From: an uncultured Clostridia bacterium
Lineage (GTDB): Bacteria; Bacillota; Clostridia; TANB77; CAG-508
Direction of reading: 5' to 3'
Assembly: GCA_947625415.1 (NCBI GenBank)
Contig: CANQOG010000009.1
Coordinates: forward strand, 1 to 43,441
DNA: 43,441 nt
Made by a program: the position numbers and the translations under genes. A model generated the notes under the pieces. That model made no database searches. It was given only the letters and a program-made list of their open reading frames with translations, and had not been told where the DNA came from. Numbering within the stretch: position 1 is the stretch's first letter; each line of letters opens with the position of its first letter. Shown piece by piece: positions 1-9,338 of this stretch.

Positions 1-156
1 ATCAACTTTCCATATATCATAAGCCTCTTGAACACTCGTCATTTCAGACAAAAAGTCTGCATCTAATGCTCTAGTTATTATCCCATTCTCTCCGATAATT
101 GCATTTAGTGAGACTCCAGCAAGTATAAGTAGAACAATGACCGTGACTTTATTATT
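1..156 (-). pseudogene. 5'-truncated prepilin-like segment (runs off the window)
   Basis: An open frame of 52 codons on the minus strand begins right after an in-frame TAA (157-159) with no ATG, GTG or TTG start and no ribosome binding site. It encodes a hydrophobic stretch, VTVIVLLILAGVSLNAI, followed by GENGIITRA. This looks like the N-terminal helix of the prepilin-like proteins common in Clostridia, which usually begin with a short basic leader and a TLIxLVVT segment that is absent here. The C-terminal part lies outside the window. It follows the clpC terminator, so no obvious promoter reads it. The one CGG in phase NNC GGN (ATC GGA) is read normally. I infer a remnant; a start lost by rearrangement is the alternative. 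Confidence 0.45.
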
Positions 157-176
157 TTATGATTAAATATTAAAAT

Positions 177-212
177 AAAAAGCTCCCTACCATTTAAGTC
201 AAAGGAGCTTTT
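177..212 (-). terminator. Rho-independent terminator of clpC
   Basis: GGAGCTTTT (204-212) pairs with AAAAAGCTCC (177-186). On the minus strand the hairpin is followed by TTTATTTTAATATTT. It overlaps the last codons and stop of clpC. Confidence 0.8.
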
Positions 213-2632
213 ATTTTTAAATTTCCATCTTCAAAATACATTGTCATATTTACATTTTCTTTTAAATCTCCAGAAATGTATTTATCAGCAATTTTATCTT
301 CTATTAAATTTTGGATAAGCCTTCTTATTGGTCTCGCTCCAAATTCCGGCTCTTTTAGATTATTAATTATTTCATCTTCAACACTATCATCAAAATTTAT
401 TATTACATTTTGTTTTTTTAATCTTTCTGTAACTTTGTCTAACATTATCTTTGCAATTTTTTTCAATTCTTCATTTTCTAATTTTTTGAAAACAATAATC
501 TCATCAACTCTATTCAAAAATTCAGGTCTAAAATTTTGTTTTAATTCCTTTAGTACCTCATTTTTCAAATTTTCACTTTGCGCTACTTCACTTGTTTCAC
601 CACTAAAACCTAACTTTTTCTTACTTAAAATTAATCTTGCACCAATATTTGAAGTCATTACAATAACTGAATTTTTAAAACTAATATGCCTCCCCATATT
701 ATCTGTTAGTCGCCCATCATCAAGAATTTGGAGCAATATATTCATAACATCTGGATGAGCTTTTTCAACTTCATCAAACAAAATAACACAATAAGGTTTT
801 CTTCTAACCTTTTCAGTAAGTGATGAACTATTTTCATCATACCCTACATATCCGAGGAGGAGCTCCAATCAACTTTGAAACTGAATTTTGTTCCATAAAT
901 TCTGACATATCAATTCTAATTAAACTATCTTCTTCATCAAATAATTCTTCCGCTAAAGCCTTTGTAAGTTCTGTTTTACCAACACCAGTAGGTCCTAAAA
1001 ACATAAACGACCCTATTGGTCTTTTTTCATCCTTTAAACCAACTCTTGCTCTTCTTATTGCTCTAGCAATACTACTTACAGCTTCATCTTGCCCTATTAT
1101 TCTATTATGGAGATTTTTTTCAAGATTTTTAAGCTTTATACTTTCATCTTCCTGAAGTTTACTAACATCAATTCCTGTACTATCCGCTAATACTTCGGCT
1201 ATATCTTCTTTTAAAAGTCTCACTAAATTTGGTTTTCCTGAATTATTAAACTTTTTATTTTCTTCATTAAATTTTTCTTTTGATTTTGATATCTCATCAC
1301 GAACTCTTGCTGCTTTCTCAAAATCTTGTAAATTTATAGCTTCTTCTTTTTCAGATTCTAACTGTAAAATTTTTTCCTCTAATTTAACTAAGTCATTTGG
1401 TTTCTTATTGCTTCTAAATTTTGCTTTACAAGATGCTTCATCAATTAAATCTATCGCTTTATCTGGCAAAAATTTATCTGTTAAAAATCTTGTAGAAAAC
1501 TCAATAGCGCTTTCTATCGCTTCATCAGTAATTTGAATATTATGGTGGGCTTCATATTTATCTCTTAATCCTATCAAAATGTCTTTTGTTTCTTCTTTAC
1601 TTGGCTCATCTATTGTAACAACCGCAAATCGTCTTTCTAAAGCTGAATCTTTTTCAATATATTTCCTATATTCATTAATTGTAGTAGCTCCAATTACATG
1701 AATTTCTCCTCTAGCTAAACTTGGCTTTAAAATATTTGCTGCATCAATTGCACCTTCTGCAGCTCCAGCTCCAACAATTACATGTATCTCATCTATAAAT
1801 AAAATTATATCTTCAGATTCTTTTACCTCTTGTATTGCTTTTTTAATTCTATCTTCAAAATCTCCTCTGTACTTTGCTCCAGCTACCATAGATGGAATAT
1901 CTAAAACTATAATTCTCTTATCTTTTAAATTATCTGGAACATCACCACTTGCTATTTTTTCAGCTAACCCTTCTATTACAGCAGTCTTTCCAACTCCGTG
2001 GCTCTCCAATTAAGCAAGGATTATTTTTAGTTCTTCTTGATAAAATTTCAATAACTCGTTCTGTTTCTTTTTTTCTTCCTATAACTGGGTCAAGCTTTCC
2101 TGACCTTGCTTTTAAAGTTAAATCAATTCCAAACTGTGATAAAGTTTTTCCAAGTTTCTCATTTGTCTTTTCTTGCTTTTGCAAATCTGATTCAACATAA
2201 TCATTTAAAACATTTACCATATTTTTATAGAGTTTTTCCATATTGCAATTAAGTTCAAGAAGTATTTTAAAAGCAATTGATTCTTCTTCTTGCAAAATTC
2301 CAATAAGAAGATGCTCTGTACTAATAAAATCAACCCCCATTTGTTTTGACTGAACATAAGCATTCTCAATAATCTTTTTACTTCTTGGCGTAAAACCAAC
2401 TCCATTAGACATTATTATATTTGACTTTCCGAATTATCTCTTCAATTTTCTTTAAAATAGAGTCAGAAAAAATTCCTTGACTCTCTAAAATTTTATGAGC
2501 TAAACCATTTTGTTCTTTTGCTAAACCATATAAAATATGCTCACTTCCAATATAATTGTGACCTAAATAAACAACTGCATCACTTGCAAAATCAATTACT
2601 TTTTCACCACTTTTTGTAAACTTATAAACCAT
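194..2632 (-). CDS. clpC: ClpC, AAA+ unfoldase of the ClpCP protease (three CGGA recoding sites)
   Basis: This Hsp100 ATPase unfolds substrates for ClpP. The start is ATG 2632 behind GGAGGAAAATT. Reading three CGGA sites as Gly gives 811 residues, the usual ClpC length. In order there are two Clp_N repeats (about 1-150), the D1 Walker A GEPGVGKT (about 209-216) with Walker B LFIDEIH, a UVR-type linker ([11 protein letters not shown], about 430), the D2 Walker A GPTGVGKT (about 540) and the pore loop GYVGYDE (593-599). An LGF tripeptide near the C terminus could be the ClpP loop. Without recoding the gene breaks into four pieces, cutting between the Clp_N repeats, in the D1 P-loop and in the D2 pore loop. 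No ctsR, mcsA or mcsB is adjacent. The family call is certain; the recoding is inferred from conserved motifs. Confidence 0.96.
851..854 (-). other. CGGA recoding site, Gly593 of ClpC
   Basis: The context is CCT-CGGA-TAT. Zero frame gives GAPPRICRV and a stop; CGGA as Gly gives the conserved D2 pore loop GAPPGYVGYDE. Confidence 0.9.
1995..1998 (-). other. CGGA recoding site, Gly212 of ClpC
   Basis: The context is CCA-CGGA-GTT. Zero frame gives [10 protein letters not shown] and a stop within 12 codons; CGGA as Gly restores the D1 Walker A GEPGVGKT. Confidence 0.92.
2428..2431 (-). other. CGGA recoding site, Gly68 of ClpC
   Basis: The context is ATT-CGGA-AAG. Zero frame ends after [14 protein letters not shown] as Gly gives IEEIIGKSN and continues into the second Clp_N repeat ([11 protein letters not shown]), as in normal ClpC. 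Confidence 0.85.
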
Positions 2633-2693
2633 AATTTTCCTCCAATATATATTATAATATTCACTAAATTTTAAAATAATATACAATTATTGG

Positions 2694-2727
2694 AAAAATA
2701 AAAAACTCTCTAGTAACTCTAGAGAGT
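2694..2727 (-). terminator. Rho-independent terminator after the 2734-3216 gene
   Basis: ACTCTCTAG (2705-2713) and CTAGAGAGT (2719-2727) form a stem, followed on the minus strand by TTTTTATTTTT. It separates the upstream genes from clpC, which therefore needs its own promoter in 2633-2693. Confidence 0.8.
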
Positions 2728-2733
2728 AATTTT

Positions 2734-3216
2734 TTATGAAGCACTTGCAAGCTCTATCTTATTTTTAAATATAAAATATTTTGTTAAGAAAACTCTTCCA
2801 CTTGTAACTGTATTAAAGCTTAAAATTAAAGTATAAATGTTATCATAGTCTTTATATTTTATTCTAGCTTTTAAATTATCATCAACATATTTCACTATTT
2901 CAACCTTTTCAACAATAGCATCTTTCAATTCTTGAACTCTTGAATCTTTTTCTGCTTTTTTTCTTAAAATTTCTGTATACCTATTGCTTTCTTCACCACT
3001 AATTAAAAGCTCTGCAACTTTTTCAATTTCATTTTTTAAATCATCAATACTATTTTGGGGATATAATGTTCCATATTTATCTTCAGCCTCTTTGGATAAT
3101 AAGCTATCTTTAACTTCATATTGCCCATTGCGAATATCCATAATTATAAATCCAAATAGTATAAACAAACTTATTATTATGAAAAATAAGCTAATAACAG
3201 CTATAGTCAATTCCAT
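2734..3216 (-). CDS. Unknown small membrane-anchored protein
   Basis: 160 residues; the start is ATG 3216 with AAAGG upstream. Residues about 3-26 form one transmembrane segment (FFIIISLFILFGFIIM). The rest is charged and probably helical, with a possible coiled coil around LKNEIEKVAELL and ILRKKAEKDSRVQELK, and ends in a more beta-like segment (YDNIYTLILSFNTV). I do not recognise a family. It lies 20 bases downstream of another single-pass membrane protein of unknown function (3237-4064) and a cell wall hydrolase, and ahead of a clear terminator, so these three probably form one unit related to the cell envelope. That role is inferred from context only. Confidence 0.7.
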   Translation of the reverse strand: MELTIAVISLFFIIISLFILFGFIIMDIRNGQYEVKDSLLSKEAEDKYGTLYPQNSIDDLKNEIEKVAELLISGEESNRYTEILRKKAEKDSRVQELKDAIVEKVEIVKYVDDNLKARIKYKDYDNIYTLILSFNTVTSGRVFLTKYFIFKNKIELASAS

Positions 3217-3236
3217 TTTATCAACCTTTCAAAATT

Positions 3237-4064
3237 CTAAACTTTCTTAAATCTGTAATCTCCTTTAGATACATCAAATGACTGCATTGTATATCCTGAG
3301 TAAATTCCACCGTCATTACCATCTTCTAAATCAACATCCAAGCTACAGTTGCATTGGAACTTTTCACCTAAATTATTTTCTATATTAATTGTAAAACTAA
3401 CTTTATAATTTAGTTGATTCAAATCAATATTTAAATTTCTCAAAATTGACCCATCAAGTGAAAGTATTTCATTAAAATCAGAAGCATCAACTGACTGAAC
3501 TATATTTTCATTTACATACGAAATTATTAAAGGTTCTGAACAGTCTGTATAAAAGCTTTTAGTATTATTAATTTTATCTTTATCTATATTTCTATGAATT
3601 ACATTATAAGAAATTTCTTTACCAGTTTCATCTATTGGAACATACTTTCCTAAGTCATTAATATTTTTAGTTGAAAATTTCTTTGTTCCCATTTCTTCAC
3701 TAGATGTAATTCCAATATTATCTATAAAAATTCTATTAACAGTATTTTCTTCTGATAATTTTTCCTCTTTAGCAAAATTGTTTATATATATAGCAAAATC
3801 AGTAAACTGACTAACATTAATTCTTGATAAATCTTGATTATCACTCAAATCCTCTACATTTGCATCACTATAAATAATTATTTTATCTACTCTAAAAACA
3901 GGATGATTAACTTCACTTGAATATTTTTCAGCTTCTAATGCAAAGATTCTGATATTCCTATATTGATTTATAATTTTAGCATAAATATATATCAAAATTA
4001 ATAAAATAAATATTATAATTATTAAAACTAATATCTTCTTATTATTTAAGTCAATCTTTTTCAA
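3237..4064 (-). CDS. Unknown single-pass membrane protein
   Basis: I place the start at TTG 4064, behind GGGAGGCTGTC. This gives 275 residues beginning MKKIDLNNKK, with a transmembrane segment at about 11-30 (VLIIIIFILLILIYIYAKI). A longer frame to ATG 4121 would overlap the upstream glucosaminidase gene and contain an in-frame CGG; with the TTG start that CGG (4074-4076) falls in the ribosome binding site. The extracellular part is acidic, has a CNC motif near the C terminus and resembles no family I know. The gene follows the glucosaminidase gene by 22 bases and is probably co-transcribed with it. Confidence 0.7.
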   Translation of the reverse strand: MKKIDLNNKKILVLIIIIFILLILIYIYAKIINQYRNIRIFALEAEKYSSEVNHPVFRVDKIIIYSDANVEDLSDNQDLSRINVSQFTDFAIYINNFAKEEKLSEENTVNRIFIDNIGITSSEEMGTKKFSTKNINDLGKYVPIDETGKEISYNVIHRNIDKDKINNTKSFYTDCSEPLIISYVNENIVQSVDASDFNEILSLDGSILRNLNIDLNQLNYKVSFTINIENNLGEKFQCNCSLDVDLEDGNDGGIYSGYTMQSFDVSKGDYRFKKV

Positions 4065-4086
4065 GACAGCCTCCCGACAAAAAAAC

Positions 4087-5412
4087 TTAAATTTGTGAAT
4101 AAAGATTTTGCATAGTTGCAAACACTTTTATGCACCACTCTGAATCTGAAGCATATTTAACATTCACTCCAATAACACTTGGACCATTATAATATCTTCC
4201 ACTTGCAAAACCACCTGATTTTAATAATGTTCCAGATGGATTTAAATAATTTGAAACAAGCCAAGAAGCAACTGTATCAATTCCTTCTGAATAACTATCA
4301 AAAGTTATAGCTGATTCATAAGGTGAACTATCATAAGCGCCAAATCCAAATAAATTATACTTATTTACAGCAATCGCTGAACTTCCCCAACCACTTTCAT
4401 GAATAGCTATTGAAGCTAGAAAAATTCCATTAATTCCATATTTTCTTTCAGCATCATAAAAAGCACCGTAATTTTCTCTAAATACATTGTTTATATCATT
4501 TGACTGATTTCCAAGTATCTTCTCATAGTCACTTAAAAGCATTCCAGTTGGCTCATTTAAATTCATATTAATATCTAACTTATTTATAATTCTTGTTTTT
4601 CTAGAAGTTTCTCTAATTCCCGGTGTTACAGCTTCTGATGTTAGTAAATCAACACTAATATATCCGGTTTTTTTATTATCATAAGAAACCTTCATCCAAC
4701 TTTCATCAATAATTTCAAGAGTTTTTACATCATAATATCTAGGTATAATTAACCATGTATCTGAATTAATATTCATAGTCTTATTAAGATTAACATCCTC
4801 TGTGACATATAAACTGTCACCAATATGTATATCATATCTTTTTAAAATATCAGATGTTCCGATTTCAATAATTTCTTTTTGTGGTTCTTGCAAAATTATT
4901 TCACCGATAGCAGTCTGATTTACTGGTTCATTATTTTCATAACTTGTTACATAAGTAACAATTTTACTTCCTATAATTCCTTCCTGAATAGTAATCATTT
5001 CTCCATCAGGCATGTCCTTATTTGAAATAAACTCTGTTTCAAAATTTATTTGTTCTTCAAGGTCAAAAATTTCTTTTTGCTGAATATTGCTCATATTTTC
5101 CGACAAAATTGCGTAAACATCTTTAGGATTGCTATTTTTTTCAAAAGTTCCAACCGCATTTTTAGGACCATCATCAATATTTATAGCAAAAATATAATTT
5201 CTCGAAAACAAAGAAACTACAAACATTAATATTAAAACAATTAGAACTAATATAATGTTATCTTTTTTTGTTCTTCGTTTTACGTGAAACAAAAAGCTTG
5301 ATTCTTCTTTAACTTTTTGTGTTTTTTTATACATTTGAACTTGTCTATTTTTATCTCTTTCAAGTTCTCTAAAAACCTCAGAAAGAGACTTTTGTTTATT
5401 TTGATTTGCCAT
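4087..5412 (-). CDS. Membrane-anchored glucosaminidase with SH3-like region
   Basis: A predicted peptidoglycan hydrolase of 441 residues. I chose ATG 5412 (MANQNKQKSLSEVF), which has GGAG eight bases upstream, over an ATG 72 bases further up. Residues about 1-55 are basic and cytoplasmic, then one transmembrane helix follows (IILVLIVLILMFVVSLF), then a linker with an SH3-like stretch (DESWMKVSYDNKKTGYIS). The C-terminal third matches the N-acetylglucosaminidase fold of the LytG/Bax type: FLASIAIHESGWGSS with the likely catalytic Glu, then NKYNLFGFGAYD and TVASWLVSNYL. The exact bond cut cannot be told from sequence. It is the first gene of the 2734-5412 group. Confidence 0.85.
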   Translation of the reverse strand: MANQNKQKSLSEVFRELERDKNRQVQMYKKTQKVKEESSFLFHVKRRTKKDNIILVLIVLILMFVVSLFSRNYIFAINIDDGPKNAVGTFEKNSNPKDVYAILSENMSNIQQKEIFDLEEQINFETEFISNKDMPDGEMITIQEGIIGSKIVTYVTSYENNEPVNQTAIGEIILQEPQKEIIEIGTSDILKRYDIHIGDSLYVTEDVNLNKTMNINSDTWLIIPRYYDVKTLEIIDESWMKVSYDNKKTGYISVDLLTSEAVTPGIRETSRKTRIINKLDINMNLNEPTGMLLSDYEKILGNQSNDINNVFRENYGAFYDAERKYGINGIFLASIAIHESGWGSSAIAVNKYNLFGFGAYDSSPYESAITFDSYSEGIDTVASWLVSNYLNPSGTLLKSGGFASGRYYNGPSVIGVNVKYASDSEWCIKVFATMQNLYSQI

Positions 5413-5507
5413 AAAACAAACTCCATTTAAAACTAAATTTTTACATATACATTGTATCCTTAATTTTCTTTCTTGTCTATACATTTTTTTGGAAATTTTT
5501 CAAAAAA

Positions 5508-6371
5508 TTATATATTTATTTCTTTTTCATTCAAATAATCCAAAATTCCTGAACTAGTTTTAAATTTAAATATTAATTTATAGTTTGTAAGCATCTGATA
5601 TTTTTTTTGAAATTTTTTATTTATTAAATTATTACCATATTTTCCATCACCTATAATCGGATAACCAATATAAGCTAAATGAGCTCTAATTTGATGAGTT
5701 TTTCCAGTATGTAAATTAATATCAAGCTCTGAAGTATTATTTTCAAAATTTTTATTTATAATAGTATACTCTGTTATAATTTCTTGATATCCTTTTTTTG
5801 GAACATCTGATATATAAACCATATTTTTTTTGCTATCTTTAAAAAGATAATCTATTAAAATTTTATGTTCATCTTTTGGTATTCCATAAACCATAGCTTT
5901 ATAATGTTTCTCAATTTCATGATTTTTAAACTTTTCAAGCAATATATTTTCAGCTTCTTCATTTTTAGCAAATAACACTATTCCAGATGTATTTCTATCA
6001 AGTCTATGGCAAGGTTCTAAATTTTTCCCAAACTTATCTTTAACAACTTTAGTTAAAGTAATTGAACCAGAATCTTTCTCATCTGTAACACTAATTCCAA
6101 CTGGTTTATTAACTATTAAAATATTATTATCTTCAAAAACCACTTTAAGTTCAAGAGTCTGTCCTAATAAAAGCTCATCAGAAATATATACCTCAATAAT
6201 ATCTTTTTCATTTATCTCTACATTTTCTTTAACACGCAAACCATTTACTTTAATATCTTTTTGCCTAAGAGCCTTAAAAAAGACATTTTGTTTCAAATTT
6301 GGAAAATTCCAAAAAACAGCTTCACTCAAACGCTTATTATCAAATTTTTTACTAACAATAAACTTCTTCAT
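5508..6371 (-). CDS. RluA-family RNA pseudouridine synthase
   Basis: 287 residues; start ATG 6371 behind GAAAGGAAAAAA. An N-terminal S4-like RNA-binding part (KRLSEAVFW ... KDIKVNGLRVKENV, about 13-65) precedes the catalytic domain with the signature HRLDRNTSGIVLFAK, where the Asp is the catalytic residue of the RluA/RluC/RluD group, and GKTHQIRAHLAYIGYPIIGD. It isomerises uridines in rRNA or tRNA; which RNA cannot be decided here. It lies just after the ftsH terminator hairpin, so it may depend on read-through. It has no CGG codon in frame. Confidence 0.9.
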   Translation of the reverse strand: MKKFIVSKKFDNKRLSEAVFWNFPNLKQNVFFKALRQKDIKVNGLRVKENVEINEKDIIEVYISDELLLGQTLELKVVFEDNNILIVNKPVGISVTDEKDSGSITLTKVVKDKFGKNLEPCHRLDRNTSGIVLFAKNEEAENILLEKFKNHEIEKHYKAMVYGIPKDEHKILIDYLFKDSKKNMVYISDVPKKGYQEIITEYTIINKNFENNTSELDINLHTGKTHQIRAHLAYIGYPIIGDGKYGNNLINKKFQKKYQMLTNYKLIFKFKTSSGILDYLNEKEINI

Positions 6372-6389
6372 TTTTTTCCTTTCATTCTA

Positions 6390-6429
6390 AAAAACAAGTT
6401 CGAACAAGAGTATTAGTTCTCGTTCGAAC
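6390..6429 (-). terminator. Hairpin terminator after ftsH
   Basis: The repeats GTTCGAAC (6398-6405) and GTTCGAAC (6422-6429) are palindromic copies that pair across a 16-base loop. On the minus strand the hairpin is followed by TTGTTTTTTAG. Read-through to the RluA-family gene is possible. Confidence 0.6.
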
Positions 6430-6436
6430 ATTATTT

Positions 6437-8261
6437 TTATTCTTCGAAAAATTTTTCAAATTCTTCTGCAGTAATTTTTTCGTTTGTAATAAGAGTTTCA
6501 GCCACTTTGTCAAGTTCTTCACGATGTTCAGATAAAATTTTCTGAGCTGTAACATAAGCATTATCTATTAATAAACGAACTTGATTTCCAACCTCATTAA
6601 CAACTTCTTCACCAAATAATTCAAGCTCATAAGCTTGGTCAACTTTTAAAGAAATTGGTCCTAATGAATCACTCATTCCATAAACTGTAAGCATATCTCT
6701 AGCAATTCCAGTAGCTACTTCTAAATCATTACTAGCACCAGTAGAAATTTCATTTAAAACAAGTTTTTCAGCAGCACGTCCACCCATTAAAGCAACCATC
6801 TTTTCTAAAAGTTCTGTTCTTGAAACATAATATTTGTCTTCTGTTGTCTTATACATAGTATAACCACCTGCAACTCCACGAGGAATTATAGAAATTTCTT
6901 TAACATCTTTTTGAGATGGTAAAAATCTGCTAACAACAGCGTGTCCAGCTTCATGATAAGCTGTTAATTTTTTATCTTTATCAGAAACAATTCTGTTATG
7001 TTTTTCTAAACCAACTGTAATTTTTCTAACAGCATCTTCAATGTCTTCATTTTGAATTTCTTCATGTCTTGATTTTGTAGCAATAATTGCAGCTTCATTT
7101 AAAACATTTGAAAGCTCAGCTCCAGTAAATCCAGCAGTATCTCCAGCTATAGCTTTTAAATCAACATCAGGAGCTAACTTTTTATCTTTACTATGAAGTT
7201 TTAAAATGTCTAATCTTCCATTTAAGTCTGGAGCAGGAATTGTAATTTGTCTATCAAATCTTCCGTGGACGAAGAAGCGCTTTATCAAGCATTTCAGGTC
7301 TATTTGTAGCAGCTAAAACTATAACAGTTTCATTTGTTTCAAATCCATCCATTTCAACTAATAATTGATTCAATGTTTGATTATTTTCACTTTCAGCCCC
7401 GCTATTTCCAGTTCTTCTAGAGCCAATTGCATCAATCTCATCAATAAATATAATACATGGAGCCATTTTTTTAGCTCTTTCAAATAATTTTCTAACTCTT
7501 GATGCACCAAGACCTGCAAACATTTCAATAAATTCTGAACCACTCATTGAAATGAATGGAACTCCAGCTTCTCCAGCTATTGCTTTAGCAATAAGAGTTT
7601 TACCGGTTCCTGGTTTTCCATAAAGCAAAATACCTCTAGGAATTTTTGCACCCATTTTAATATACTCATCTGGTTTTTTCAAGAAATCAACAACTTCTAC
7701 AAGCTCACTTTTCTCTTCTTCTAAACCAGCAACATCTTCAAACTTAACTTGACTTTTTTTGCTATCTTCTCCTGCACCATAAACTTTTCCACTATCTCCA
7801 CCAAGTCCTTGCATTTTAAATACCATTATAATCAAAACAATAAGTAAAATTGTTGGAATATATGCAACTAAATTGCCACATATTGTTATAAAAGCATTTG
7901 GAGATTTCTGAACAATATTTATATCTTTTTCATTAATCTCTCCACTATCGATTTTTTCATCTATCCATTCCATAAAAGCTTGAATACTAGGAACATTAGT
8001 AGTTTCAGTTCTATCAGCTTCATCTTTTTCACCTTTCATAACAACCTTTAAAGTTGCACTTCCTGTAGTCATTTCTATTTTTTCTACTTCTTTATTTTTA
8101 ATAGAATTAATTAATTTAGTATATGGCATAGTATCATCTGATTTATTTTCAAAATAACTATAAATCAAAAAACTAGCAATAATTACAACAATTAAAATTG
8201 GAAAAAATATTAAATAAAATTTATCTGAATTCTTTTTATCGTTTGGTTTTTTCTTCGCCAT
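6437..8261 (-). CDS. ftsH: FtsH, membrane AAA+ zinc metalloprotease (one CGGA recoding site)
   Basis: A membrane-bound ATP-dependent protease that degrades membrane and short-lived cytoplasmic proteins. The start is ATG 8261 with GGAGAG upstream. With one CGGA read as Gly it is 607 residues. Transmembrane segments lie at about 16-36 and 126-148 around an extracytoplasmic domain. These are followed by Walker A GKPGTGKT (about 212-219), Walker [12 protein letters not shown], the second-region-of-homology segment LLRPGRFDRQ (site at Gly333) and the zinc motif HEAGH (about 435). A normal Gly codon inside an intact CCTGG sequence (7609-7613) occurs in the same gene. It follows a DUF1189 gene by 3 bases, suggesting an alr-DUF1189-ftsH operon. 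Confidence 0.97.
7262..7265 (-). other. CGGA recoding site, Gly333 of FtsH
   Basis: The context is CCA-CGGA-AGA. Zero frame gives LLRPRKI and a stop; CGGA as Gly gives LLRPGRFDRQ, an invariant AAA+ segment with the arginine finger region. Confidence 0.92.
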
Positions 8262-8264
8262 ATT

Positions 8265-9338
8265 TTATTTCTCTCCTTTGCTATTTTCTTCTTTTTTTTC
8301 TGTATTTTTTCCATTATCCTCTGGAATTTCTTCTTTATCTTTTTCTTCGTCTTTAGGTAATTTCTTCTTTTTTTCTTTTTTATCTTCTTCTTGATTATCG
8401 TCTTCTTTTTCTTCTTCTGGTTTTAAAACTTCGCCTTCCACTGTAACAGCTTCTCCAGCAGTTCTATTTCCTTCTTTCATTATCATAATTGCTGCTACAA
8501 TATAGATATAAGATATTATCATATACATAACTTCAAAATATTTAATTTCAAATCCAGTAAATGAATAAACTATTGAATATATTGTACTCAAAATTATTGA
8601 TAATGTTAAAGAATAAATTGCTAAACTCATACACTTTGAAAAATTAAGTGGAACTCTAGAAATTTTACTTGCAATCCATCCAAATACTCCCACAATTACA
8701 ATATCTTCTAATAATGTAAGTATATTTAAAAGTAAAATTGTCATAAAAGCATATACAAATAAAACCATTTTTACTTTAAATAACATGTCATCATTTAAGT
8801 AATCATTAACAAGTTTTTCTTTAGTTAAACTCTTTACATTAAACAATGAAGTTACAGTATTATATGATGCTTCAAACTCATAATCATTATTATTTTCATC
8901 AAGAACAGTATCTGCTGAAACTGCCCCAGTTCTATAATAAATTTTGTTTTTTAGCAAAATTGCATATATACTATTTTCTTTAGCTTGTTTTCTATATTCA
9001 TTAATTTTTTCTTCCGGTAAATTTTCTGTTGTATCAATTATAAGCCTTCCATTATATTCTTTATCATAAGAATTTAATATTGATTCTGAACTTAACTCGT
9101 CATCTTCTAGTGTAAAATCAGGAAATTCATCACTTTTAATAAAATCAATTAATTTTTCTACATCTTTACTTATGTCTATTGTAGATGCAAGAGCTAAAAA
9201 GAATGTAGAAATAAGAACAATCAAAAACAAATATTTTAAAGCTTTACGAAATCTTTCATTTGCAAATATTGAATACTGTTCTAGATTAAAAATTGCCATT
9301 TTAACTCTTTTAAAAAATCCGATTTTCTCTGTTTCCAA
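8265..9338 (-). CDS. DUF1189-family membrane protein
   Basis: 357 residues. The start is TTG 9338, directly after the alr stop, with AAGGAAG nine bases upstream inside the alr coding end, which suggests translational coupling. The N terminus (RVKMAIFNLEQYSIFANE) and membrane layout fit DUF1189: a transmembrane helix at about 38-55, an extracytoplasmic part of some 120 residues, then about three helices (190-285). The C-terminal 60 residues are a low-complexity tail of Lys and Glu. The family's function is unknown to me. Its position between alr and ftsH suggests an envelope role, which is inference. Confidence 0.75.
   Translation of the reverse strand: METEKIGFFKRVKMAIFNLEQYSIFANERFRKALKYLFLIVLISTFFLALASTIDISKDVEKLIDFIKSDEFPDFTLEDDELSSESILNSYDKEYNGRLIIDTTENLPEEKINEYRKQAKENSIYAILLKNKIYYRTGAVSADTVLDENNNDYEFEASYNTVTSLFNVKSLTKEKLVNDYLNDDMLFKVKMVLFVYAFMTILLLNILTLLEDIVIVGVFGWIASKISRVPLNFSKCMSLAIYSLTLSIILSTIYSIVYSFTGFEIKYFEVMYMIISYIYIVAAIMIMKEGNRTAGEAVTVEGEVLKPEEEKEDDNQEEDKKEKKKKLPKDEEKDKEEIPEDNGKNTEKKEENSKGEK

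Noticed and set aside
141-150. A further CGGT recoding site at the start of the prepilin-like remnant
   Set aside because: The CGG lies as ACG GTC in the frame that gives the hydrophobic core; reading CGGT as a unit would move into a frame without the core.
276-758. Long plus-strand open frames opposite clpC and other genes (also near 820, 16997, 25118, 29474)
   Set aside because: They are antisense shadows of well-conserved minus-strand genes, are low-complexity and hydrophobic, and lack ribosome binding sites.
2405-2686. A separate small Clp_N-domain protein upstream of clpC
   Set aside because: It ends by reading CGG in zero frame; the four-base reading joins it to clpC in the normal domain order and length.
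4074-4076. CGG as an arginine codon in a 294-codon version of the 3237 gene
   Set aside because: A TTG start with GGGAGG just after it fits better, and the longer version overlaps the upstream gene.
7609-7613. Systematic base-calling error at methylated CC(A/T)GG sites
   Set aside because: An intact CCTGG lies in ftsH only about 340 bases from its CGGA site, and many sites (TTT-CGGT, AAT-CGGT, GTT-CGGA, ATT-CGGA) would not be CC(A/T)GG without the extra C. Phase dependence also rules it out.
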